Assembly: GCA_041744375.1 (NCBI GenBank)
Contig: JBGTLA010000137.1
Location: forward strand, 1-28,413
Reading direction: 5' to 3'
Source of the DNA: JBGTLA01 sp041744375
GTDB taxonomy: Bacteria > Actinomycetota > Acidimicrobiia > Spongiisociales > ZC4RG35
Length of the DNA: 28,413 bases
Under the pieces are notes generated by a model, which saw nothing but the letters and a program-made list of their open reading frames with translations, was not told the origin of the DNA and made no database searches. The position numbers and the translations under genes are program-made. Shown here piece by piece: positions 22,420 through 28,413 of the stretch. How positions within the stretch are numbered: the stretch's first letter is position 1; the number at the start of each line of letters is the position of its first letter.

Positions 22420-23291
22420 GCGGTGCCGGCCCCCATCACCCGCTTCACAGCCGACTCCACGTCGGGGCACTCGCCCACCGACCACCGCTCCCGGTGCCTG
22501 ACCTCAGAGCCCGCCTCGAGCTCGACGAGAGGACCGAGACTCTCGAGCTCGCAGAACTCTTCGTTGCAGAACACCTGAGCCACTGCTCCCCTGTCGGCAT
22601 AGTCGCCGGCGTTCGCCGGAGTCACGGACTTGAGGAACAACCAGCCCTCCCGCAGGTAACCGACCCGGCCGGGCGCTGGGCCCGAGCCGAACTTCAGCTT
22701 GGGACCGGCCGCGGAATCTAAGACCACCGCCGCAGGGCGGAACGAAAGGCGCGGATCGGAAAGATCGGTGTAGGGCCAGATGACGAGACTCCGGTCGGCC
22801 TGGAGCGCCGTGCCATTGTTGATACCCACGACCGGGAGGACGGCTGTCCCCCCGCGGGGAAGCTGGGTGATCGACCACGCCGCCGCCCTGACGGCGCCGG
22901 GGCCTGTCCACCTGAGAGTGTGGTCGACTATCAGTTCCTCGCCCCCGACCGACACCGCCAGTTCCTTGGCGAACCCTGCGGCGTCGACGGAACCGGCGAC
23001 ACGGATGACTCCATCTCGGAACGTGACCTCACAGGGGTCGTCGTCGGGGACGTACGTGACCCAAGGCACTTCGGGAGCCGCCCACAAGCGGTGCCCACCC
23101 CGGAAATGGAAAGTGCCCACACCCTCGGTGGTGATCCCCGCCTCAGGCTCCATCCTGAGAAGGATGTCGGGGCTTCGGTCGTGTCTCAGACCCAAAAGCC
23201 GGGGCCCGTAGCCGGTGGGTACCGTGACCTCGAAGTGCCCAAGCCGGCGGGTGACTTCGGGAGTCGTTGCCTCGGTCGACCCGCCGTCCAC
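22416..23291 (-). CDS. Galactose-mutarotase-like fold protein (DUF4380-like)
   Basis: A 291-residue protein, probably a beta-sandwich of the mutarotase superfamily: GYGPRLLGLRHDRSPDILLR, then FRGGHRLWAAPEVPWVTYVP, then TLRWTGPGAVRAAAWSITQL and PVVGINNGTALQADRSLVIW. The 'GGHRLWAAPE' motif and the later 'W.IT....GG' pattern are seen in uncharacterised mutarotase-like proteins. Such proteins interconvert sugar anomers or bind sugars; here conversion of alpha- and beta-xylose before XylA would make sense, but the His/Glu catalytic pair of true aldose 1-epimerases is not clearly visible. GTG 23291 abuts the xylA stop with AGGAGG in the xylA end, and the gene overlaps xylB by 4 nt, so it is translated within the xyl operon. 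Confidence 0.65.
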   Translation of the reverse strand: MDGGSTEATTPEVTRRLGHFEVTVPTGYGPRLLGLRHDRSPDILLRMEPEAGITTEGVGTFHFRGGHRLWAAPEVPWVTYVPDDDPCEVTFRDGVIRVAGSVDAAGFAKELAVSVGGEELIVDHTLRWTGPGAVRAAAWSITQLPRGGTAVLPVVGINNGTALQADRSLVIWPYTDLSDPRLSFRPAAVVLDSAAGPKLKFGSGPAPGRVGYLREGWLFLKSVTPANAGDYADRGAVAQVFCNEEFCELESLGPLVELEAGSEVRHRERWSVGECPDVESAVKRVMGAGTA

Positions 23292-24629
23292 CTATCCCTC
23301 CTGGGACCAGATGACCCGGTTTACACGATTCTCGAGCAGTTCCTGACGACCTGAAACGGGCACCGGGTCGATCTGGCCGGCCATCGCCTTGGCGGCTAGT
23401 GAGGCGAGGCTTTCGCCGCCGGTAAGGATCCCCGACCCTAGCTGCCCCGACCAACCCGAATAGCGCTCGGTCAGGGCGGCGGAGATCGTCTCGCCCTCGA
23501 CCATGTCGGCAGCAACGAGCAGAGCCCGGGCCAGGGTGTCGATCCCGCCGATATGACCGTGGAAGAGGTCGGCACGGTCGATGGACTGGCGCCGGAGCTT
23601 GGTGTCGAAGTTGAAACCACCGGTGGTGAACCCCCCGCCCACGAGGATCTCATAGAGCACCAGCGCCAGCTCGTCGACCGAGTTGGGGAACTGGTCGGTG
23701 TCCCAGCCGTTCTGATAGTCGCCCCGGTTGGCGTCGATGGACCCGAAGATCCCGTTGGCGACGGCGTAGGCGACTTCGTGGTGGAAACTGTGGCCGGCCA
23801 GGGTGGCGTGGTTGCCTTCGATGTTGACCTTGTACTCGCCCACCAGATCGAATCGCTCGAGGAAGCCGTGCACCGACTGGCTGTCGTAGTCGTACTGGTG
23901 TTTCGTGGGCTCGGCCGGCTTGGGCTCTATCAGGAGAGTCCCCTCGAAGCCGATCTCAGCCTTGTGTTCGGCCACCATCGTCAGGAATCGAGCGAGCTGC
24001 TCCTGTTCGCGACGCAGGTCGGTGTTGAGGAGCGTCTCATAACCCTCGCGTCCCCCCCACAGCACGTAGTTCGCCCCGCCGAGCCGATGGGTCGATTCGA
24101 GGGCATGTTTGACCTGGGCGGCGGCGTAGGCGAACACCTCCGGATCGGGGTTGGTGGCCGCTCCCGCCGCATACCGGGGATGCCCAAACAGGTTGGCGGT
24201 GCCCCAGAGGAGCCGCACTCCGGTGTCGGCCATCTTCTTCTCGGCGTGGTTCACCATCGTTTCGAGGTTCCTGGCGGATTCGGCGAAGGTGTCGCCGGGT
24301 GGGGCGATGTCGATGTCGTGGAAGCAGAAGAAGGGCACCCCCAGCTTGGAGATGAACTCGAAGGCAGCGTCCATCTTGGAGTGGGCCCCCTCCATCGGCT
24401 CGACGCCTGCGTCCAGCCAGGGCCGGTCGAATGTACCGGCCCCGAAAACGTCGCTCCCCGGCCAGCTGAACGAGTGCCAGTAGCAGACGGCCACCCGCAG
24501 GTGGTCCTCCATGCGTTTGCCCAGGACCAGCCGGTCGCGGTCGTAGACGCGATAGGCAAAATCACTGTCGGAGTCGGGCCCTTCGAACGCGACTGTGCCC
24601 TCAACTACATCAAAGAACTCTGCCGGCAT
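23292..24629 (-). CDS. xylA: Xylose isomerase XylA, class II length
   Basis: A 445-residue xylose isomerase. Catalytic His104 and Asp107 lie in FCFHDIDIAPPGDT, the WGGREGYE motif at 191-198, metal ligands Glu235 with Lys237 in LLIEPKPAEPTKHQYDYD, Glu271 and His274 in VNIEGNHATLAGH, and Asp299, Asp310 and Asp312 in SIDANRGDYQNGWDTDQFP. The length and the N-terminal 40-residue extension match class II enzymes (E. coli or Thermotoga type, about 440 residues), not the roughly 390-residue class I enzymes typical of Streptomyces-like actinobacteria. It converts xylose to xylulose in the cytoplasm. GAGGAGA lies just before ATG 24629. The first gene of xylA-mutarotase-xylB. Confidence 0.95.
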   Translation of the reverse strand: MPAEFFDVVEGTVAFEGPDSDSDFAYRVYDRDRLVLGKRMEDHLRVAVCYWHSFSWPGSDVFGAGTFDRPWLDAGVEPMEGAHSKMDAAFEFISKLGVPFFCFHDIDIAPPGDTFAESARNLETMVNHAEKKMADTGVRLLWGTANLFGHPRYAAGAATNPDPEVFAYAAAQVKHALESTHRLGGANYVLWGGREGYETLLNTDLRREQEQLARFLTMVAEHKAEIGFEGTLLIEPKPAEPTKHQYDYDSQSVHGFLERFDLVGEYKVNIEGNHATLAGHSFHHEVAYAVANGIFGSIDANRGDYQNGWDTDQFPNSVDELALVLYEILVGGGFTTGGFNFDTKLRRQSIDRADLFHGHIGGIDTLARALLVAADMVEGETISAALTERYSGWSGQLGSGILTGGESLASLAAKAMAGQIDPVPVSGRQELLENRVNRVIWSQEG

Positions 24630-24733
24630 GGTCTCCTCTGGGATTCCCGCCGCACACTATTAACGACAGGGCCCCCGAGCAACGCCGGGGCGGACAGCAT
24701 CATCTCGAGTCACGGTTGGGTCGAAACGTCATA

Positions 24734-24762
24734 GACACCGTGTGATGAGTGAAGTCGGTGTC
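24734..24762 (-). terminator. Hairpin downstream of the TIM-barrel gene, upstream of xylA
   Basis: GACACCG (24734-24740) and CGGTGTC (24756-24762) form a perfect 7-bp stem with a 15-base loop, 36 bp past the stop of the minus-strand TIM-barrel gene. No T-run follows. It could separate this pair of genes from xylA. Confidence 0.35.
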
Positions 24763-24797
24763 GTGGCCACCTTCGGGCGGGGAGGAGGGCCCTGACG

Positions 24798-25712
24798 TCA
24801 CTTCACATAAGGGGCGAGGATGTCTCGGGCGAGGAGGAAACCCCGCTTGACCAACTCGTCGCTGCCCTCGAAGTCGCTGTCTTCGTGTTCGATGATGATT
24901 GGGCCGTCGTAGCCGGCCCGATACAGGGAGGAGAAGACACGGCCCCAGTCCACGTCCCCCAGGCCCGGGAGGCGGGGAATCTGCCAGCCGATCCCCGACG
25001 AGAGGGTTCCGTTCTCGTACATGCCTTCGTGGTCGATCATCACGTCCTTGGCCTGGAAGTGATAGAACCGGGATCCGAACTCGAGGATCGCCGACTCGAT
25101 GTCGATCATCAGCCAGATGAGGTGGGAGGGGTCGAAGTTGAGGCCGATCGTCTCTCCGAACTCCTCGAACATGCGCCGCCATGTCTTGGGGTTGTAGGCG
25201 AGGTTGTGGCCGGAAGGCCATTCGTCCGTGGAGAAGATCATCGGACAGTTCTCGATGGCGATCCGGACCCCGTTCTCTTCGGCCCAGGAGACGATCTCCG
25301 GCCAGATGCGGGTGGCCTCGTTCCAGTTCTCGTCCTGGGTCTTCGAACGATCGGCACCCATGAAGGTGTTGACTACCCCTACGTCCATCTTCGACGCCGC
25401 CGCGATCACCTTCTTCAGGTGGTCGATCACAGTCCGTCGATGATCCTCGTCGGGATGGAGAGGATTCGGGTAATAGCCTAGGCCCGATATCTCGAGTCCC
25501 CGCTGGCTCATGCTGTCGACGACCTCGGAGGCTCTCGCTTTCGACATATCCTCGACGTCGACGTGGCTGGTGCCGGCGTATCGGCGGGTGTCACCTCCCG
25601 AGGCCGGCCAGGCGGCGATCTCGAGGGTGGTGAATCCGCTGGCGGCGGTCCAGTCGGCCACTTCCTCCAACGGAGTTCCGGGGAACGGAGCGGTGAGGAG
25701 TCCGAGCTTCAT
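24798..25712 (-). CDS. Sugar phosphate isomerase/epimerase-like TIM-barrel protein
   Basis: A 304-residue protein of the xylose-isomerase-like TIM-barrel superfamily (AP endonuclease 2 type). The N-terminus MKLGLLTAPFPGTPLEEVAD and GFTTLEIAAWPASGG are typical, followed by GVRIAIENCPMIFSTDEWPS (Glu metal ligand), GLNFDPSHLIWLMIDIESAI (Asp and His ligands), HFQAKDVMI (His), and GYDGPIIIEHEDSDF (Glu). The metal site thus looks complete. Such enzymes isomerise or epimerise sugars or keto-sugars, often next to Gfo/Idh oxidoreductases, as here: the upstream gene of that family ends 18 bp before. AGGAGAAGA precedes ATG 25712. Substrate unknown; a sugar acid or keto-sugar produced by the neighbour is plausible. 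Confidence 0.85.
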   Translation of the reverse strand: MKLGLLTAPFPGTPLEEVADWTAASGFTTLEIAAWPASGGDTRRYAGTSHVDVEDMSKARASEVVDSMSQRGLEISGLGYYPNPLHPDEDHRRTVIDHLKKVIAAASKMDVGVVNTFMGADRSKTQDENWNEATRIWPEIVSWAEENGVRIAIENCPMIFSTDEWPSGHNLAYNPKTWRRMFEEFGETIGLNFDPSHLIWLMIDIESAILEFGSRFYHFQAKDVMIDHEGMYENGTLSSGIGWQIPRLPGLGDVDWGRVFSSLYRAGYDGPIIIEHEDSDFEGSDELVKRGFLLARDILAPYVK

Positions 25713-25730
25713 GTCTTCTTCTCCTATCTG

Positions 25731-26885
25731 TCAGCGGCTCACGCGCGTCCAACGCCCGGAGCGGGTCGAGTCGGCCACGGCCTCGGTGACGAGCACCACA
25801 TCGTGACCATCGGCGAAGGTGGGGTATGTCGGGGTCGGGCTGGGACCACCCCCGGCTACGTCGCGATACACGGCCTCGAACAGAGCCCGGAAGGTATCGG
25901 GGAAGCCCTCGACGTGTCCGCCGGGATAGGCGACGGTGGCGGCCGCTTCGGGGTGATATAGCCCGGGGTCTCGCAGCAGTACCTCGTTGGGCCTCCCCCG
26001 GTGGCCGATATGGAGGGCGTCGGGATCCCCCGAGAACCAGCGCAACGCCGAATCCGATCCGGCGATCTCGTAGCGCACGGAGTTCTTCTCCCCGGCCGAA
26101 ACCTGGGAAACGGTCACCGCCCCTCGGGCGCCGTTCTCGAACCGCAGCAGGATTCCGGCAGCGTCATCGGAGCTCATCGTCTCCTCGATCAGGTCGGCTT
26201 CTGCGCCGGCATCGGCAAATGTCTCCACCGGCCCGGCCGGGTGGCGGCGAACCGGCACGAGGGTATGCAGATCGGCCATCACCTCGGTCACTCTCAACCC
26301 GCTCACGAACCGGGAGAGATCTAGCCAGTGGGAGCCGATGTCGGCCACGGCTCGCAACTCTCCCGCCTCATCCGGCTGCAGCCTCCAGTTCCAGTCGGTG
26401 TCGCGCAGCAGCCAATCCTGGTGATAGGACCCGGTGATGAGGCGGGCCTCGCCGATCTCACCCTCTCCCACCATTGCCCGGGCCTGGTGGTTGGCGGGAT
26501 AGAAGCGGATGTTGAAACACACCGCGTTGACCAGACCGAGTGCCTCGGCCCGCGCCACCAGGTCGGCGGTGTCGCCGGAATCGGTAGCCAACGGCTTCTC
26601 GCATACGACGTGCTTGCCGGCCGCGAGACAGATCCGGACCTGGTCGGCGTGGGCATAGTTGGGGCTGGCGATGTGAATGACGTCGATCGAGGGGTCGGCG
26701 GCCAGGTCCTTGACGCTCCCGTACACCGGGGGAAGGCCGTGCGAGTCGGCCTTGGCACGTGCCCGTTGGGGATTGGACCCCACCACACCGACGACGTCGA
26801 CACCGAGCCGCCGGAGCGCCTCCACATGGGCGACACCGACAAAACCGATCCCGACGACTCCTGCCCGCACACCCGAGGGTGCCAC
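25731..26885 (-). CDS. Gfo/Idh/MocA family oxidoreductase
   Basis: A 384-residue NAD(P)-dependent sugar oxidoreductase. The Rossmann motif GVVGIGFVGVAHVEAL starts at about residue 9, IHIASPNYAHADQV follows, then KHVVCEKPLATDSGD (EKP) and VADIGSHWLDLSRFVSG, with the usual His of the DIGSHW motif present. The long C-terminal beta-sheet domain is complete (ILLRFENGARGAVTVSQVSA). AAAGGAGG lies 4 nt before GTG 26885. It heads a two-gene unit with the TIM-barrel protein and has its own promoter. This pairing (oxidoreductase plus isomerase-like barrel) suggests oxidation and epimerisation of a sugar or inositol-type compound, inferred from gene order only. Confidence 0.9.
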   Translation of the reverse strand: MAPSGVRAGVVGIGFVGVAHVEALRRLGVDVVGVVGSNPQRARAKADSHGLPPVYGSVKDLAADPSIDVIHIASPNYAHADQVRICLAAGKHVVCEKPLATDSGDTADLVARAEALGLVNAVCFNIRFYPANHQARAMVGEGEIGEARLITGSYHQDWLLRDTDWNWRLQPDEAGELRAVADIGSHWLDLSRFVSGLRVTEVMADLHTLVPVRRHPAGPVETFADAGAEADLIEETMSSDDAAGILLRFENGARGAVTVSQVSAGEKNSVRYEIAGSDSALRWFSGDPDALHIGHRGRPNEVLLRDPGLYHPEAAATVAYPGGHVEGFPDTFRALFEAVYRDVAGGGPSPTPTYPTFADGHDVVLVTEAVADSTRSGRWTRVSR

Positions 26886-26913
26886 CCGGCCTCCTTTATT
26901 CTCTGCGCCAGAA

Positions 26914-26941
26914 TGTATAGAAATCTGTTGCGGGATGTCGA
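26914..26941 (-). promoter_or_regulatory. Promoter of the right-hand oxidoreductase unit
   Basis: On the minus strand TCGACA (26936-26941) and TATACA (26914-26919) are 16 bp apart and lie 29 bp before the GTG start, a good match to a housekeeping-type promoter. The -35 overlaps the start of the decayed divergent GntR-type gene. Confidence 0.6.
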
Positions 26942-27165
26942 ACGGGTGGGTTGACCCTCAGATGGAACCCCGGATGGAGCGCCAGGATCTTTCTAGGTAC
27001 GAGAGATTGCTGCGCATCTGCACGATCTCATCGGCGACGCCTCTCCCGGCGATCGCCGTTCCCTCCGACGCCGACTTGTGCCGTGAGTTCGGCGTGAGCC
27101 GGATGACCGCCCGTCAAGCGTGCAGGTGGTGGCCAACGAGGGTCTGTGCAACGAAGGCGCTAAGC
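26935..27165 (+). pseudogene. GntR-family regulator remnant with three frameshifts
   Basis: From ATG 26935 (or ATG 26953) the frame reads MEPRMERQDLSRYERLL, then loses the family pattern; one frame over, LHDLIGDASPGDR continues it, and the first frame returns with VPSDADLCREFGVSRMTARQ. This last part is a textbook GntR winged helix ('LPSE.DLC..FGVSR.TARQA'). After ARQA a third shift is needed to read VQVVANEGL. So one base is missing near 27013, one is extra near 27055, and one is missing near 27120. The effector-binding UTRA-type domain is absent. It is divergent from the sugar oxidoreductase and overlaps its promoter, so it was probably the local repressor. Confidence 0.8.
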
Positions 27166-27314
27166 GGGAACCCTCTCCAGCGGGGGAGAAGACTCTGATG
27201 GGGCCAAGACATGGCGCCAGCGCGGCCACGGGCGTCAGCAGAGGACTAGGATCGCGATGTTTCGAGCGATGCGCCTCGCGGCCTGCAAGACCTGGAGGCG
27301 CCGGGAGGTTGGTC

Positions 27315-27809
27315 ATGCGCCCATTTCGCCGCCACAAGCTGAGCATCGTGCTGCCGGCACTAGCGCTGGTGGTGGTCGCGTGTGGAGATGCCACCGATGA
27401 GGCACCCGACCTCGAGCCGGACCTCGCCGAGACCGAGGGCCCCGTCGCCAACGCCTGCCCAGCCGACGGTTGCCAGGTCCGGATCGTCGATGTCGCCCTC
27501 GACGGGGATGAGCTGCAGATCACCTGGGAGGCCAACTTTCTCCCCGACATGTCGGGCAACCACGTCCACGTGTACTGGGACATCTACACGGCCGACCAGG
27601 TCTCCGACGACGCCCAGGCACGAGGCGTCGATCAGGGAGACTGGGACCCGACCGACGCCTACCCCAACTACACCACCACCGCCGGCGCCTCCGTTGCGGG
27701 CCGGGGCGACTCCACCACGGTCTGTGTGACCGCCGGCGATCGCGACCACGTGGTCCTGGACTCCGGGCTGGTCGACTGTCGCCCGGTCGACGAGCTCCTC
27801 GACGGCTGA
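27315..27809 (+). CDS. Small lipoprotein, unknown function
   Basis: A 164-residue lipoprotein. GGGAGGT lies 5 nt before ATG 27315; the longer upstream frame is the GntR remnant and spacer. The signal peptide RRHKLSIVLPALALVVVAC ends in a lipobox with Cys23. After an acidic linker (residues about 25-50) comes a small beta-rich domain: VRIVDVALDGDELQITWEAN, then DMSGNHVHVYWDIYTADQVS, then STTVCVTAGDRDHVVLDSG and a final VDCRPV. Four cysteines outside the signal could make two disulfides. I do not recognise the family; the 'NHVHVYWD' pattern recalls ligand-binding beta-sandwich domains of actinobacterial surface proteins. A Ser/Thr kinase gene starts 12 bp downstream, so they are probably cotranscribed. 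Confidence 0.75.
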   Translation: MRPFRRHKLSIVLPALALVVVACGDATDEAPDLEPDLAETEGPVANACPADGCQVRIVDVALDGDELQITWEANFLPDMSGNHVHVYWDIYTADQVSDDAQARGVDQGDWDPTDAYPNYTTTAGASVAGRGDSTTVCVTAGDRDHVVLDSGLVDCRPVDELLDG

Positions 27810-27821
27810 GCGGAAGGGGAG

Positions 27822-28413
27822 ATGGCACTCCCCGAGCGGATCGGCCGGTACCGCGCCGAGTCGGTGGTGGGAGTAGGCGGCTTCGCCACTGTTGTCCGCG
27901 CCTGGGACGAGACGCTCGACGACACGGTCGCCATCAAGGTCCTGGCCGAGAACTGGTCGGCCGACCCCGACATCCGGGAGCGGTTCCTGCAGGAGGCCCG
28001 CCTGCTGCGGCGGATCCGGAGCGAGCACCTGATCACCGTCCACGACATCGGCACCCTCGACGACGGCCGGCCGTACTTCGTCATGGAGTTCGCCGACCAG
28101 GGGACCCTGGCCGCGCGCTTCGCCAAGCGCCCCTCGGGAGGGCTCGACCCCACCAGCGCTGGGACGCTCATCGATGCCCTCGCCTCCGGTCTCGGTGCCC
28201 TGCACGAAGCCGCCGTCGTCCACAGGGACGTGAACCCAAACAACCTGCTTCTGCGGGGCCTGGGCCGGGAGAAGGGGCGGGAGCAGCGTCGGGCGGCCGT
28301 GACCCAGCTCCGCTCCGGGCTGCTGGGGGCCCACGAGCGGCTTCTGCTGGGTGACCTGGGTTTGGCCAAGGACCTGATGGGACGCAGAGCCGACGCCAGC
28401 GTCGTGGGCGGCA
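27822..28413 (+). CDS. Serine/threonine protein kinase, N-terminal part (3' partial)
   Basis: The frame is open from ATG 27822 (GGAAGGGGAG upstream) to the window edge, 197 residues. Glycine loop GVGGFATV (residues 17-24), VAIKVL (Lys39), helix C Glu58 in FLQEARLLRRI, hinge YFVMEFADQGTLA, catalytic loop VHRDVNPNN (Asp136, Asn141), and metal loop GDLGLAKDL (Asp178; DLG in place of DFG). All catalytic residues are present, so it should be active. Between NNLLLR and LLLGDLG there are about 30 residues rich in Arg, Gly, Glu and Gln, where most bacterial kinases have about 10. The rest of the kinase and any membrane segment or sensor domain lie beyond the window. Confidence 0.9.
   Translation, partial: MALPERIGRYRAESVVGVGGFATVVRAWDETLDDTVAIKVLAENWSADPDIRERFLQEARLLRRIRSEHLITVHDIGTLDDGRPYFVMEFADQGTLAARFAKRPSGGLDPTSAGTLIDALASGLGALHEAAVVHRDVNPNNLLLRGLGREKGREQRRAAVTQLRSGLLGAHERLLLGDLGLAKDLMGRRADASVVGG

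Overview
The window is high-GC DNA with actinobacterial traits: GTG and TTG starts, GGAGG-type ribosome sites, ATGA/GTGA stop-start overlaps, and hairpin terminators without a T-run. The families present (C-terminal part of a SWIM zinc-finger protein, ECF sigma with a membrane partner, a BTAD-type regulator fragment, UnbU/UnbV-like proteins, an actinobacterial-style Ser/Thr kinase) fit an environmental Actinomycetota. I cannot fix the class; Acidimicrobiia-like is only a guess. No rRNA, tRNA, CRISPR array or insertion sequence was recognised.

Left part (1-4570): the 3' end of a SWIM-type gene, a strong hairpin, an ECF sigma factor translationally coupled to a one-pass membrane protein, a two-CBS protein, an alpha/beta hydrolase, a 5' remnant of a BTAD/SARP-type regulator, and a secreted protein with an HExxH motif.

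Unusual operon (4831-8137, minus strand): a Nal1-like trypsin-fold protease with a roughly 215-residue tail that is very rich in Lys and Glu, then a degenerate ATP-grasp protein, then a complete RimK/MvdD-like ATP-grasp ligase. The three genes are 5 nt apart or overlap. The tail, or the protease as a whole, may be the ligase substrate; this is the best candidate here for an undescribed system. A LuxR-type regulator is transcribed divergently.

Middle (9148-14177): an NTF2/SnoaL-like protein, a 5'-truncated and frameshifted VapC toxin, about 750 bp of gene-poor sequence, and a convergent pair resembling the enediyne-associated proteins UnbU (NQR2/RnfD-like membrane protein) and UnbV (FG-GAP/ASPIC). 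No polyketide synthase is seen.

Xylose locus (14264-26885): a Gfo/Idh/MocA oxidoreductase, a ROK repressor facing an ABC importer xylF-xylH-xylG, an SDR bracketed by 7-bp repeat arrays, then on the minus strand a Gfo/Idh oxidoreductase, a sugar isomerase/epimerase-like TIM barrel, xylA (class II length), a mutarotase-like protein and xylB. Imported xylose would be isomerised by XylA and phosphorylated by XylB to xylulose-5-phosphate. The ROK protein is the probable local repressor, with palindromes in the shared promoter region. A GntR-type regulator divergent from the right-hand oxidoreductase has decayed.

Right end: a small lipoprotein followed by a Ser/Thr kinase with an inserted segment in its C-lobe, cut by the window edge.
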